From NCBI GenBank assembly GCA_029976805.1, contig JAPOLY010000012.1, positions 1-46,693 of the forward strand: a stretch of 46,693 bases of DNA, written 5' to 3'. This stretch comes from a bacterium. GTDB lineage: Bacteria; Planctomycetota; UBA8108; UBA1146. Below the pieces are notes generated by a model. It was not told the origin of the DNA. It saw only the letters and a program-made list of their open reading frames with translations, and searched no databases. The number at the start of each line of letters is the position of its first letter. Position 1 is the first letter of the stretch. Positions 1 to 8,415 of the stretch are shown here, one piece after another. A program made the translations under genes and the position numbers.

Positions 1-40
1 CTTCCGGATACACTCCCATCCACAAGGAGACCCAAATTCT

Positions 41-925
41 GTGGCAAAAACAGTTTCAGGAAAGCCTGCACCGATGACCCGTCTGTATCTGATTTCCTCC
101 ATCGTAACCGGAGCCATCCTGTTGCAGTTCCTGACCAGCCGTCCGCCAGAAGTGGAGTGGGTCCAGCCGGAGGTTTCTGCAGAGACCAGTCTTAATCAGC
201 CCGTTTCCAACTCCGAATCCTCGGCAGTCAATTCCCGAAGACCCGAATCCCACAAGGTTGATCCGCTGATTCTTGCGCGAAATGCCCTGAAAGATTTCGC
301 AATGTTAGTTGCCGAAGAAAAAGTACAGCCAGAGTCTCTGACCCGCCTTCATCTGAAGGATGGATCCACCTTTGACGTCAACGACACTGATCTGCAAAAG
401 GGGGAAATCAATGTATCCCTCCCTGGAGGGCAGTCCCTTCAGATATCACCGGACCAAGTCAGCCATTTTGAAATGATTGAAAACCGCCAGAAGCAATCTG
501 ACGACGTGACATTTCAGATTCTCACAAGAATTAAATCCGGCGATCCAGTCTCCGATGGCGAACTGACGCAATGGTTGGAGTCGGGAGAGGCAGAATCTTT
601 TGTCGAACAATTCCCCCACTCCAGCAACCGCAGATTGGCGCGTCACCTGAACCCCATTGTCGCGACCTCATCCGATCTGGCATCCCAGCAGCAAGGTCCC
701 ATCAATACGGATGAGCTGGACGAATGGATGGCAGACGTCCGCACCTTGATGACTCGTAAAGTCACGGGAGCCAAAAGAACAGAACTGCTTCTCGAAATGG
801 ACCAACGACTTTCACAATTGAACAGGGAACTCTCCCTGTCCCCTCAAAACCGGGACAAGGTCACCCAGTTCGCCAATCGACTTCGCATTCTGAAGTTGGA
901 CCTGATCAAAAGCACAGGCTTCTAG
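41..925 (+). CDS. Membrane-anchored protein of unknown function with Sm-like beta module
   Basis: I do not recognise a named family for this 294-residue protein. It starts at a GTG preceded by AAGGAGA at 24-30. Residues 14-31 form one hydrophobic segment, so the protein is probably anchored in the inner membrane or exported with an uncleaved signal. A low-complexity Ser/Glu/Pro linker follows to about residue 70. Residues 101-148 have the pattern of a small beta module (a DGS-type turn, alternating hydrophobics, then an acidic VSHFEMI end) that also occurs in the TPR protein at 18764-21118 and several times in the last gene of the window. The C-terminal 80 residues look helical. The stop is 8 bases before the trkA-like gene, so the two are probably cotranscribed, but nothing links it directly to potassium transport. 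Confidence 0.75.
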   Translation: MAKTVSGKPAPMTRLYLISSIVTGAILLQFLTSRPPEVEWVQPEVSAETSLNQPVSNSESSAVNSRRPESHKVDPLILARNALKDFAMLVAEEKVQPESLTRLHLKDGSTFDVNDTDLQKGEINVSLPGGQSLQISPDQVSHFEMIENRQKQSDDVTFQILTRIKSGDPVSDGELTQWLESGEAESFVEQFPHSSNRRLARHLNPIVATSSDLASQQQGPINTDELDEWMADVRTLMTRKVTGAKRTELLLEMDQRLSQLNRELSLSPQNRDKVTQFANRLRILKLDLIKSTGF

Positions 926-933
926 GAGGATTC

Positions 934-1632
934 GTGAGTCAAATCAACATCGGAATCTTTGGCCTGGGTCGTTTTGGAAATGCACTGGTTGGCACACTGA
1001 ATTCCCTGAAGTGCGAAAATACAATCCACATTCGTGTCCTGGACAAGGATCCGAAAAAAGTAGAAGCCGTAAAAGATCTCTGTGACGACGCCCTGATCCT
1101 CGATCTGGATCTCGACGACGAAGGTCAGTTGCAGCAGCACTTCGAAGGACTCAATGTTGCCGTGATTGCTATTGGAGAAAACACCCTGCCAGTCATCGAA
1201 CTGGCCAGTGTCGCTCAAGAGATTCGGGCCACCAATCCTGATTTCCGCATCTTGTGCCGGGCACATGACGAGAAAACTGAAAAGATTCTCGCCAAACTGG
1301 GTATCGAATCGGCAGACGTTTTTTCACCTGAAAAAACTGCTGCAGAATTCATCGGTCGCAAAGCCGTTCGCCCCGGTGCAGTCCAGTTTCCACCTTTGTC
1401 TCCTGAGCAGGGCTTGATTTGCATGGGTACACCCGAAAAATGGCAGGGTAAACCTCTGGGTGAACTCAACATTCCCAAGGATTACAACTCCAACCTGATT
1501 TGCCTCGTCAAATTCGGAGACACTGAGGACCGGGTCCTGACTCCATCGGCAGAATCGATTCTGGAAAAGGGTGACAAACTTTATCTGTTGGGTGAGCTGA
1601 AAGATCTCGCCAAACTTCAGAAACTCCAGTAA
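934..1632 (+). CDS. trkA: TrkA/KtrA-type K+ uptake regulatory subunit (RCK_N + RCK_C)
   Basis: This 232-residue protein matches the cytoplasmic regulatory subunit of Trk/Ktr potassium uptake systems, which binds nucleotide and gates a TrkH/KtrB channel. Residues 4-125 form a Rossmann RCK_N domain with the GLGRFG dinucleotide-binding loop near residues 10-15 and an acidic VLDKD at the end of the second strand. Residues 150-232 fit an RCK_C (TrkA_C) domain ending in a GDKLYLLG-type motif. One RCK_N plus one RCK_C is the KtrA layout; classical TrkA has two of each. The start is GTG with AGGAGGA at 924-930. The probable channel partner lies immediately downstream but on the opposite strand, with the two stop codons touching at 1632/1633, so the pair cannot be one operon. 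Confidence 0.93.
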   Translation: MSQINIGIFGLGRFGNALVGTLNSLKCENTIHIRVLDKDPKKVEAVKDLCDDALILDLDLDDEGQLQQHFEGLNVAVIAIGENTLPVIELASVAQEIRATNPDFRILCRAHDEKTEKILAKLGIESADVFSPEKTAAEFIGRKAVRPGAVQFPPLSPEQGLICMGTPEKWQGKPLGELNIPKDYNSNLICLVKFGDTEDRVLTPSAESILEKGDKLYLLGELKDLAKLQKLQ

Positions 1633-3258
1633 TCAGCCCAGCATAACTTTCGCTTCCGGTCTCTCTGCACGACTTTGGCCATGCGGCAATGAGGCCAGGA
1701 TGACGATGACGGCCAAGGGCCCGATACGGCCAAGTATCATTCCTGCCATCAGGAACCAAAGGCCTTGCTCGCTGATCAAGGATGTCGAGTCGAGGCTCAA
1801 TCCCACAGTTCCCAACGCACTGGTGGCTTCAAAAAGGAGCTGTTGCTGACTCAGTTGCCCGGAATCAAGTGCTTCGCTTTCGGTGAGGTGAAGAATTCCC
1901 GAAAGAAGAATCCATGCAGAGACATACACCACCGTCAAAACCATGGCACTTCGAACCAGTGTATTTGAAAGTGCCCTTTTTAGGAGCTGGACCTGTTTCC
2001 TGCCGCGGATCTGTTGAACCAGAGCGATCATGAGAATTGCGATTGTTGAAGTCTTGAGTCCTCCTCCTGTGGATCCCGGGGATGCCCCGATGATCATCAG
2101 GATGATCAAAACAAAGATGGAAAAATCAGTCAAAGCATCCATAGGACCAATTGAAAAACCTGCCGTGCGCGCGGTGATGCTCCAAAACAGACTTTCGTAC
2201 CCCAGCCCCCCAAGAATGAGCAATGCTGTACCGCCTATCCAGAGCAGGGAAGACATGCCCACTGAGAGGTAGACATGGGTCCCGATTCGCTTCGAGCGGG
2301 ACTGGATCCTTCGGTAAAGTTCCTTGAAAACAGGGAATCCCAAACCGCCGATGATAATCAGAAACGCCAAAATCATCGTCGAGTAAAAATCCATCGAAGC
2401 CAATGAATCAGCCTGAAGAGAAAATCCGGCGTTACAAAAAGCGCTGATGGAATGAAACAGGTCATCAAATGACAGTGACCAGTGGCCTGTTTCATTCCAA
2501 CGGGTCAGGGTCAAGAGTAGAAATCCGCAAATTTCAAAGACCAGCGTCGTCAGGAATATGGTCCCAACCATGAACTTCAACGAGGCAGGATCGATGCCGT
2601 CCATCGCTTCGCGGACTGCTCTTCCTTGACGCAATCCCAAACCATCACCCAAAAAAGACATGAACAGCAGGAACAGGGATATGGCTCCAAGCCCACCCAT
2701 CTGAATCAGAATCAGAAGAATCCACTGACCTTCGCTAGAAAAGGTGGAACTGACATCGATAACGGTCAAACCGGTGACGGTGACAGCACTGACCGCCGTA
2801 AAGAGGGCATGAAGAGGCTCGATGGTGTCGCCGGTCGCCAACACCCTGGGAGATTGCAAAGCATAGGCCCCCAGCAGAATAGGGATCAACAACAGCAGCA
2901 GAAGCAGGGCTCCTCCCCCCCTCTTGATCCTGCCCAAAAGGAACCATAACAACTCGAGAAATCCGTGCAGCCCTGCCAAACCGATAGCCACCACTTTGAG
3001 GGCGGACTGATCCATCCACCAACTGATTGCAAAGGTAAAAAAGATCACCAGCGGGAAGAGGCCATACTTTCCTAGCCTGTTCTGAATCTTGTCGAAGACC
3101 AAACCGGCGGCCAGAAAGACACACTGACTCACCGTCAACCAACCGGTGATTGATGGAAGGGCTTCTCCGGCAGGTTTTGAGAGCCAACTCTGAAAAAAGA
3201 GGGCACTCAGAAGCAACAAACCACCCTGCATCGATACATTTTTAAGCAGAATTTGCAT
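1633..3258 (-). CDS. trkH: TrkH/KtrB-type K+ channel-transporter subunit
   Basis: This 541-residue polytopic membrane protein fits the TrkH/KtrB/HKT superfamily, whose four M1-P-M2 repeats form one K+-selective pore. Four filter-like loops are visible, each with the conserved Gly: TVTGLT near 163, CNAGFS near 277, RTAGFS near 366 and GTVGLS near 485. The signature SPGSTGGGLKTST sits at about 393-405, between repeats three and four. About 110 extra N-terminal residues form further transmembrane helices, so it is longer than KtrB (about 450) and nearer to TrkH in size. The ATG at 3258 lacks an obvious Shine-Dalgarno sequence. The gene converges on the trkA-like gene with no spacer. Pairing with that subunit is inferred from proximity and family knowledge. 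Confidence 0.93.
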   Translation of the reverse strand: MQILLKNVSMQGGLLLLSALFFQSWLSKPAGEALPSITGWLTVSQCVFLAAGLVFDKIQNRLGKYGLFPLVIFFTFAISWWMDQSALKVVAIGLAGLHGFLELLWFLLGRIKRGGGALLLLLLLIPILLGAYALQSPRVLATGDTIEPLHALFTAVSAVTVTGLTVIDVSSTFSSEGQWILLILIQMGGLGAISLFLLFMSFLGDGLGLRQGRAVREAMDGIDPASLKFMVGTIFLTTLVFEICGFLLLTLTRWNETGHWSLSFDDLFHSISAFCNAGFSLQADSLASMDFYSTMILAFLIIIGGLGFPVFKELYRRIQSRSKRIGTHVYLSVGMSSLLWIGGTALLILGGLGYESLFWSITARTAGFSIGPMDALTDFSIFVLIILMIIGASPGSTGGGLKTSTIAILMIALVQQIRGRKQVQLLKRALSNTLVRSAMVLTVVYVSAWILLSGILHLTESEALDSGQLSQQQLLFEATSALGTVGLSLDSTSLISEQGLWFLMAGMILGRIGPLAVIVILASLPHGQSRAERPEAKVMLG

Positions 3259-3390
3259 GGCCAGAGTGTGCCATAAGAGTTCTGAAGTCTCCAGTGCGCT
3301 GGACCTGCTGACTGGAATCTGCTAAAACCTCATGCTCGGCCTCTTGGGTGAAAAGCCCGATCTGAGTCGAACCGTTTCCCCACGATTTTG

Positions 3391-3463
3391 GGCCCTGTAG
3401 CTCAGTGGATAGAGCACCGGCCTCCGGAGCCGGGTGTCGCACGTTCGAATCGTGCCAGGGTCA
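3391..3463 (+). tRNA. tRNA-Arg (anticodon CCG)
   Basis: A complete cloverleaf can be folded by eye. The 7-bp acceptor stem is 3391-3397 with 3456-3462 (one G-U pair). The D stem is GCTC/GAGC. The anticodon stem CCGGC/GCCGG encloses the loop CTCCGGA, giving anticodon CCG for arginine codon CGG. The T stem GCACG/CGTGC encloses TTCGAAT. The discriminator is A and no CCA is encoded. A strong terminator follows 9 bases later, so it appears to be a single-tRNA transcript. Confidence 0.96.
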
Positions 3464-3471
3464 TTGATTTA

Positions 3472-3501
3472 CGCCGGGAGCCGAGGCTCCCGGCGATTTT
3501 T
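3472..3501 (+). terminator. Rho-independent terminator behind tRNA-Arg
   Basis: A 10-bp GC-rich stem (3472-3481 with 3486-3495) closes on a CGAG tetraloop and is followed by A and five T residues at 3497-3501. It ends the tRNA-Arg transcript and lies 10 bases before the apaH-like ATG, so that gene needs a promoter overlapping this region or readthrough. Confidence 0.9.
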
Positions 3502-3511
3502 ATGAGGTCGT

Positions 3512-4354
3512 ATGTCGCAAGATCCCGCTGATTCAGATTCAACGATCCCAGCGATTCCTGCCGATTCGTGGATCATCGGTGACGTTCATGGGTGCCATGA
3601 TACGCTCATGGAGTTACTGAGAAAGATCGACGACCGGCAACCCAAGGCCCATCTGACGTTTATCGGCGATCTCGTGGGCAAGGGCCCTGACAGCCTGGGA
3701 GTGATGCGCTTCATGTTGGAAAATACCCAACGCGTGTCTGTGACACTGGGCAACCACGACCTTCACCTGCTGGCTTGTCGAAAAGGGAAATCCACTCCAC
3801 GCCCCAGCGATCGTACAGAAGCTCTTCTCGACTTACCGCAAGGTCACCCCTGGGAAGAATGGCTCAGCCAGCAGCCCTTTGCTCTCGATCTCCAACCTGA
3901 ACAACCGAAGCCAGACACGTGGAGACTGATCCATGCCGGGGTCCATCCTGCATGGTCAGAATCAGAGACGAGAGAAAGACTGGAGCAACTCCACGCCCAC
4001 AGCCGGTCCACCTCATGGGATTGGTACAAGAAAGACGAATCCAGAGTCTGGGAGACCGCCAGCGTCCTGACGCGAATCCGCTGTATGAACCTCGAGACTT
4101 CGATTCCTCATGGTGAATATACAGGCCCACCTGAGGACGCCCCTGAAGATCTCGCTCCCTGGTACTCCATGATCAAGCCAGAAAACCATCCGCGGACCTA
4201 TCTCTTTGGTCACTGGGCTCGCTTGGGGTGGCACCGCCACACAAACGCGCTGTGCCTTGACAGTGGTTGTGTCTACGGTGGTGAACTGACCGCATTCCAA
4301 CCGATCAGTGGAGAATCCATCCATCAGGAAAACTGCGAAACTCCGACTACCTGA
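3512..4354 (+). CDS. apaH: ApaH-like metallophosphoesterase (symmetrical Ap4A hydrolase type)
   Basis: This 280-residue protein has the calcineurin-like phosphoesterase motifs in order: GDVHGC (about 23-28), GDLVGKGPDS (about 52-61), GNHDLHLL (about 82-89), a later histidine in IHAGVHP and a GHWA motif near the C terminus. The arrangement GDVHGC...GDLVGKGP...GNHD is typical of ApaH, which cleaves diadenosine tetraphosphate to two ADP and thereby controls alarmone and Np4-capped RNA levels. The length equals that of E. coli ApaH. A PPP-family protein phosphatase with the same core cannot be excluded. The ATG follows the tRNA terminator closely. The stop abuts the stop of the opposing NYN-domain gene (4354/4355). 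Confidence 0.85.
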   Translation: MSQDPADSDSTIPAIPADSWIIGDVHGCHDTLMELLRKIDDRQPKAHLTFIGDLVGKGPDSLGVMRFMLENTQRVSVTLGNHDLHLLACRKGKSTPRPSDRTEALLDLPQGHPWEEWLSQQPFALDLQPEQPKPDTWRLIHAGVHPAWSESETRERLEQLHAHSRSTSWDWYKKDESRVWETASVLTRIRCMNLETSIPHGEYTGPPEDAPEDLAPWYSMIKPENHPRTYLFGHWARLGWHRHTNALCLDSGCVYGGELTAFQPISGESIHQENCETPTT

Positions 4355-5143
4355 TCAAACGTCGTCCTCGATCAGTTCATCGATGATGTAGGTTCCGCTG
4401 CGCTGATCCCTGTGGACCTTGATCAGATTGTTTTTCTCAGCGTCCAAAAGCAGATTCGAGAAGTGGGAATAACCGTGATACTCCTCGCTGAAGGTTGGCT
4501 GCTTGCGCTTCATCGTCTGCTTGACCATTGAACCCCAGATGATTTCGTAATTTTCTCTCTGAAGTGCGGCAATGGATCCAAGAAGCAGACGAAACGCTGC
4601 GATCTGATCTTTGGTGAGCTTTCTGGCGGGCGCCTTGGTGGTGGAACGTGCGCGCTTCTTTTTGGTTCGGACAAGATCCTCGTAGAAAATGAACTCGTCA
4701 CAATTGTCGATCAACAAATTGCTGGACGACTTTTTGACACCGATGCCAATGATCTTTTTGTTGTTTTCTCGAAGCTGGGAAACCAGCGGTGAGAAATCGC
4801 TGTCACCTGAAACGAGAACAAAAGTGTCGACATGGTCCTTGGTGTAGGACAACTCCAGAGCGTCGACAACCATTTTGATATCCGCGCTGTTCTTGCCCGA
4901 CATTTTCCTCATGGGGATGTCGATCAACTCTACTGCACACTCGTGAAAGGGAACTTTGTACTGACTCCAGGAGGTAAAGTCTGCGTAGGCTTTCTTGACG
5001 GTGATTTTTCCTTTTTCGACCAAGCGATCGAGGATCTTGTTGATATCCAACTTCTTGATATTGGCTTCTTTGACACCGATCGCAATATTGTCGAGATCGA
5101 TGAAAACGGCGATCTGGTGCTCCTGATCGACCTTATTTTGCAT
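4355..5143 (-). CDS. NYN-domain putative RNase with C-terminal LOTUS/OST-HTH domain
   Basis: This 262-residue protein has an N-terminal NYN (LabA/DUF88, PIN-like) domain at about 10-158. The expected acidic metal ligands are visible: D16 and D18 in FIDLDN, D88 in SADIK, and D114 and D116 in SGDSDF. A basic linker rich in Lys/Arg (160-177) leads to a winged-helix region at about 178-255 resembling the LOTUS/OST-HTH domain, a fold that binds RNA. By family knowledge NYN-LOTUS proteins are predicted RNA-processing nucleases, but the substrate is unknown. The ATG has AAGGT seven bases upstream. It shares a zero-base convergent junction with the apaH-like gene, so the two transcripts may overlap. 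Confidence 0.88.
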   Translation of the reverse strand: MQNKVDQEHQIAVFIDLDNIAIGVKEANIKKLDINKILDRLVEKGKITVKKAYADFTSWSQYKVPFHECAVELIDIPMRKMSGKNSADIKMVVDALELSYTKDHVDTFVLVSGDSDFSPLVSQLRENNKKIIGIGVKKSSSNLLIDNCDEFIFYEDLVRTKKKRARSTTKAPARKLTKDQIAAFRLLLGSIAALQRENYEIIWGSMVKQTMKRKQPTFSEEYHGYSHFSNLLLDAEKNNLIKVHRDQRSGTYIIDELIEDDV

Positions 5144-5308
5144 CTCTGTACCTTTCTCGCCGAAGTTCTCCGGCAGTGATTCAGGATCCCGAAATCAGAT
5201 AGAGTGCCCCGGAACGTCTGAGCGCAAAGTGCGAAACTGATTCACAAGGGTGAATAGACAGGGGCTTTGGGAGGGATCCCACACCTTGTATCGCTCACCA
5301 TAAGACAA

Positions 5309-5343
5309 GCGGAGGTGCCTGAATCTTCATCAGACACCTCCGC
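5309..5343 (-). terminator. Hairpin terminator candidate behind the first beta-propeller gene
   Basis: Arms 5309-5322 and 5330-5343 pair at 13 of 14 positions around a 7-base loop. It lies 45 bases beyond the minus-strand stop at 5388 and is followed on that strand by a short T-rich run (TTGTCTTAT) rather than a perfect T tract. The rest of 5144-5387 shows no coding signal. Termination is probable but the tail is weak. Confidence 0.65.
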
Positions 5344-5387
5344 CATTAAAATTTCAACCCTGATCGTCGAATCGACCCCCGATAATG

Positions 5388-6626
5388 CTACTGGGGGCAG
5401 GGAAATCCGGGAATCGGTGCCGGATCGAGACCCTGTTGCGGGAAAGGCCCACTGGGTGGGCTGTCTCCCATGAACAGATAACTGAGGATCTTGATCGGAT
5501 CTCCGAGGTCCAGATTGTCGTCCGCATTGGAATCCAGGGACTCCAGACAGGTGAAACTGGCGCCCGTGAACAGGTGCTCCAGAGACAGAATGGCATCGGT
5601 CAGTTGAACCACGCCGTTACGGTCGATGTCACCACGAATGAACGGCTGTTGCGGTACCAGAAAGGGGTTCGTCCCCAAAAGCACTTCTTCACCATTCGTG
5701 ACACCGTCACCATCGAAGTCCTGATCAGGTGCCACGACCAATGCAGTCTGAAGCCCCGTCAGGTCCCCCATGCCTCCGGGAGAAGAAACCGACGTGGTGG
5801 CGAGAATGTCACCGGTCGGCGAAAATCTGACCACGGATTCGCCCAAACGGCAAAGAACTGAGACACTGCCGTCAGAGTGCGCCGAAATTCCCAGAGGTCT
5901 TTCAGCAACATTGAGAATCTGATCGATTCCTGCATCGGAGACGACCACCACTTCATGACTCGTTTGGCAAGTAAACCAACCGCGTCCGTCGATGTCCGTC
6001 GTCACTCCGATCGGAAAAACACCTGCAACATCGGACCAGACCGTTTGACCGGCACTGTCCAGGCGGCGAAGCCCCTGTTTTTCAGCCAGCCAGACTCCTC
6101 CGTCGTGAGTGGCAGAAATCCCCGTCGGAAAAAAGCCGACAGGTGTTGTTTGCAGGAGAGTGCCGTCCGCAGAAAGCTTGGCGACTTCATTTGAGAAAGA
6201 ACAACTCACCCATATGAACCCATCTCCATCGACGGTGATTCCGTAAGGAACCCCGCTCACCGGGAAGGTTTCAAGGGGAGATCCCATTCCCGCCCAACGG
6301 ATGACATCGTCACTGCCCGGACGAGTGGCCCAGACTGCTCCACTGGAATCCACCGCCAGAGCGGCAAGACCGCCGACCTGGAGACCGGAACCCAGTTCAC
6401 CGTTGGCTCTGTAGTAGTAAAGCATGTCGTCATTGGCGACATGAACCCAGGCTCCGCCACTGGGAGCTCGGCAAATCAACTCCGCACGGTCAGAGAGACC
6501 CATGATCAACTGACTCTGATTCTCATTCAGAGCCTGCAGTGTATTTCCACTGCCCAGCCAAACGGATTGGCCGTGGACGGTCACGGTCGTCAAAAGTACA
6601 AAAAGAAGTGAGATGGCAGTTTTCAT
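5388..6626 (-). CDS. Secreted beta-propeller protein with C-terminal dockerin/EF-hand repeats
   Basis: The 412-residue product starts with a Sec signal peptide (residues 1-19, probable cleavage after VHG). Residues 20-310 contain repeated beta-propeller blades of NHL/virginiamycin-B-lyase style, with recurring 'G.PYGITVDGDGFIWVS' type strands (e.g. near 130). Residues 329-412 are a two-repeat dockerin-like module with Ca2+-loop patterns DIDRNGVVQLTD and DSNADDNLDLGD, each followed by a helix ending in LF. Such modules are common at the C termini of planctomycete exported proteins, where they probably anchor or dock the protein; no cohesin is present here. The gene is followed by a hairpin at 5309-5343 and lies 85 bases downstream of a second protein of the same architecture. 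The ligand or enzymatic role cannot be read from the sequence. Confidence 0.85.
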   Translation of the reverse strand: MKTAISLLFVLLTTVTVHGQSVWLGSGNTLQALNENQSQLIMGLSDRAELICRAPSGGAWVHVANDDMLYYYRANGELGSGLQVGGLAALAVDSSGAVWATRPGSDDVIRWAGMGSPLETFPVSGVPYGITVDGDGFIWVSCSFSNEVAKLSADGTLLQTTPVGFFPTGISATHDGGVWLAEKQGLRRLDSAGQTVWSDVAGVFPIGVTTDIDGRGWFTCQTSHEVVVVSDAGIDQILNVAERPLGISAHSDGSVSVLCRLGESVVRFSPTGDILATTSVSSPGGMGDLTGLQTALVVAPDQDFDGDGVTNGEEVLLGTNPFLVPQQPFIRGDIDRNGVVQLTDAILSLEHLFTGASFTCLESLDSNADDNLDLGDPIKILSYLFMGDSPPSGPFPQQGLDPAPIPGFPCPQ

Positions 6627-6711
6627 AAAACTCGCTTCCCGCTTTCATTCCAGAGTTCAAAACTATTCACAACTGCGGCAATCAGATTGTAAACAAACCT
6701 GTTTCCAATCA

Positions 6712-8136
6712 TCAAGAAGAGTGGGCGCAGTCCAGACTGTCGGGCTCCAGATCAGCTCCCCCTACAGGAAAGGGGAAACCAGGGGCCACACCGTCAGAAA
6801 AAAGGTACTCGAGAACATTCACCGCATCGGCAATGTCCAACAAGCCGTCGTCGTTGACGTCTCCCGCATCCTGACAAGAAAGGTCTCCACCCACAAAGAG
6901 GTACTCAAGCAGCGTCACCGGGTCACTCACATCGATGGTGCGGTCCATATTGGAGTCGCCCCTAATGAATGATCCGGGAATTGAGTAGACCGAGACCGAT
7001 TCAACGCCCTGCTCGGATACGAACAATCGACCCGATTTCAGGATCATGTCCACGGGAAGCGACAAGCCGGAACCAAAGTCGCTGATCTCGCCGGTAAGAG
7101 AGTCCACTTTTCGAATCCAGCCAGCCAAAAGATCGCTCACCAGAAAAACACCACCACCCAAAGATTGAAGAGCGGCCTGGGTGAGGTCACCTCCACCCAT
7201 GGGCAGGGTTTGAATCAGGCTCTTTTGATCGAGGTCGATATGGAAAACTTCAGAGCTGCCGCCATACACGGAGACAACCGCACTACCGTCACCCAGATCC
7301 TCTATGTCACTGGGCCCAGGGAAATCTGCGGTGTCGACATCAAAGTCGAGCGATCCGACCACAGATCCGCTGGCCAGATCGATCCAGACGACTCTCGGAG
7401 CTGCTGTGAAGTCGTTGCCCGGATATCCCAGAGGAACAATCAACTCTCCATTACGAACCATGAAGCGAGTGATCGACCCGGCAACCTCGATTCGCTGGGC
7501 GATGACTTCGCCAACAGGGTCAAAAACAAGGATGTTTTCATCGGATCCGTCGAAGTTACCGCCATTGGATCCGACCAAGACGTTTCCTGAAGAATCGACA
7601 TTCAATCCGGAGAGGAATCCCACAGCATTTCCGGTCGAATCGGTCATGGGGAATGAGTCCACTACTCCGCTCGGCAGATCGATTCTGTACAAGTTTGAGT
7701 CATTACTGCAGGTCACGTAGAGACCCTGGCCCAAAAGCTGCATTTCGGTGGGATAGTAACCCACTTCAAAAGTTCGGATCACTTCCAGGGTGTGCAGGTC
7801 CAGTTCTGCGACGACAAAGTTTGCATAGTCCGGCACCGCTTCACCAAAGGGGGTCACATCGCCGGCAATGGCGCAGTAGCCAAAACTGCTTTTCGGATCA
7901 GAAACCAATCCATAGGGATGGGAATCCACCAGAGAACCAGGAACCGCCACCGAAACAACGGCTTCAGCAGGTTGCGCCATAACTCTATCGGTCTGCATGA
8001 CAGCAGAGAACAGCACTGCGAATACCAACGCGCATAGTGCGCGGTGTTCCGGGCGACTTTTGGAATTATGAAGAAGATTGGAATTGCTGACGAAGCGACG
8101 AATTTGGCCAAGAGGCCAAGAAACAGAAACAGACAT
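6712..8136 (-). CDS. Secreted beta-propeller protein with C-terminal dockerin/EF-hand repeats (second copy)
   Basis: I place the start at the ATG ending at 8136 because AAGGTGG lies five bases upstream; the open frame extends to 8256 but without an SD or export signal. The 474-residue product has a long basic N region and a hydrophobic core (CALVFAVLFSAV) before an AQP-type cleavage site, so it is probably exported. Residues of about 70-380 show propeller-type repeats of a YVTN/surface-protein style (GYYPTEMQLL, GLYVTCSNDSNL). Residues 390-474 hold two EF-hand-like loops (DSNMDRTIDVSD, DVNDDGLLDIAD), as in the downstream gene. The two genes have the same domain order, 85 bases apart on the same strand, so they are probably cotranscribed paralogues or functional partners. 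Confidence 0.84.
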   Translation of the reverse strand: MSVSVSWPLGQIRRFVSNSNLLHNSKSRPEHRALCALVFAVLFSAVMQTDRVMAQPAEAVVSVAVPGSLVDSHPYGLVSDPKSSFGYCAIAGDVTPFGEAVPDYANFVVAELDLHTLEVIRTFEVGYYPTEMQLLGQGLYVTCSNDSNLYRIDLPSGVVDSFPMTDSTGNAVGFLSGLNVDSSGNVLVGSNGGNFDGSDENILVFDPVGEVIAQRIEVAGSITRFMVRNGELIVPLGYPGNDFTAAPRVVWIDLASGSVVGSLDFDVDTADFPGPSDIEDLGDGSAVVSVYGGSSEVFHIDLDQKSLIQTLPMGGGDLTQAALQSLGGGVFLVSDLLAGWIRKVDSLTGEISDFGSGLSLPVDMILKSGRLFVSEQGVESVSVYSIPGSFIRGDSNMDRTIDVSDPVTLLEYLFVGGDLSCQDAGDVNDDGLLDIADAVNVLEYLFSDGVAPGFPFPVGGADLEPDSLDCAHSS

Positions 8137-8309
8137 AGTCACCACCTTGCTCGAGGTTCCGTCAAGAAGGTCTTCTGGCTCCCGAATCAACCTCCCCTTG
8201 CGCCTTCCCACAACTTTCGTCGCAGTGGCTGGTGGGTCTGAAAACCTCACCTGCAAGGATTGTCATCGGTTACAGCGGCGGCACCGCGGTGGAATTTCAC
8301 CACACTTCC

Positions 8310-8328
8310 GATCCGGACCCCCCGGATC
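8310..8328. repeat. Inverted repeat in the divergent promoter region
   Basis: GATCCGG at 8310-8316 and CCGGATC at 8322-8328 form a perfect 7-bp inverted repeat around ACCCC. It sits in the 279-base space between the divergent propeller gene (start 8136) and holA (start 8416). There is no T tract, so an operator or chance hairpin is more likely than a terminator. I could not pick convincing -35/-10 boxes in this spacer. Confidence 0.4.
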
Positions 8329-8415
8329 AATTCTTGACTGCTGGAGAATATCTCAGGGCATCCCGGAGTCAAGGCGGCAACTTGAATTCGGGCTCATATC
8401 CCGGAAACTGTTCTC

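Noticed and set aside
3391-3463. tRNA-Arg as a pseudogene because CCA is not encoded
   Set aside because: All stems pair, the TTCGAAT loop is intact, and CCA is added enzymatically in many bacteria.
5388-8136. Cellulosome components because of dockerin modules
   Set aside because: No cohesin, scaffoldin or glycoside hydrolase is in the window; this dockerin style is widespread in planctomycete secreted proteins of other kinds.
8334-8362. A sigma70 promoter for holA starting from TTGACT at 8334-8339
   Set aside because: The best -10-like TATCTC lies only about 9 bases downstream and nothing suitable is found at 16-18 bases.
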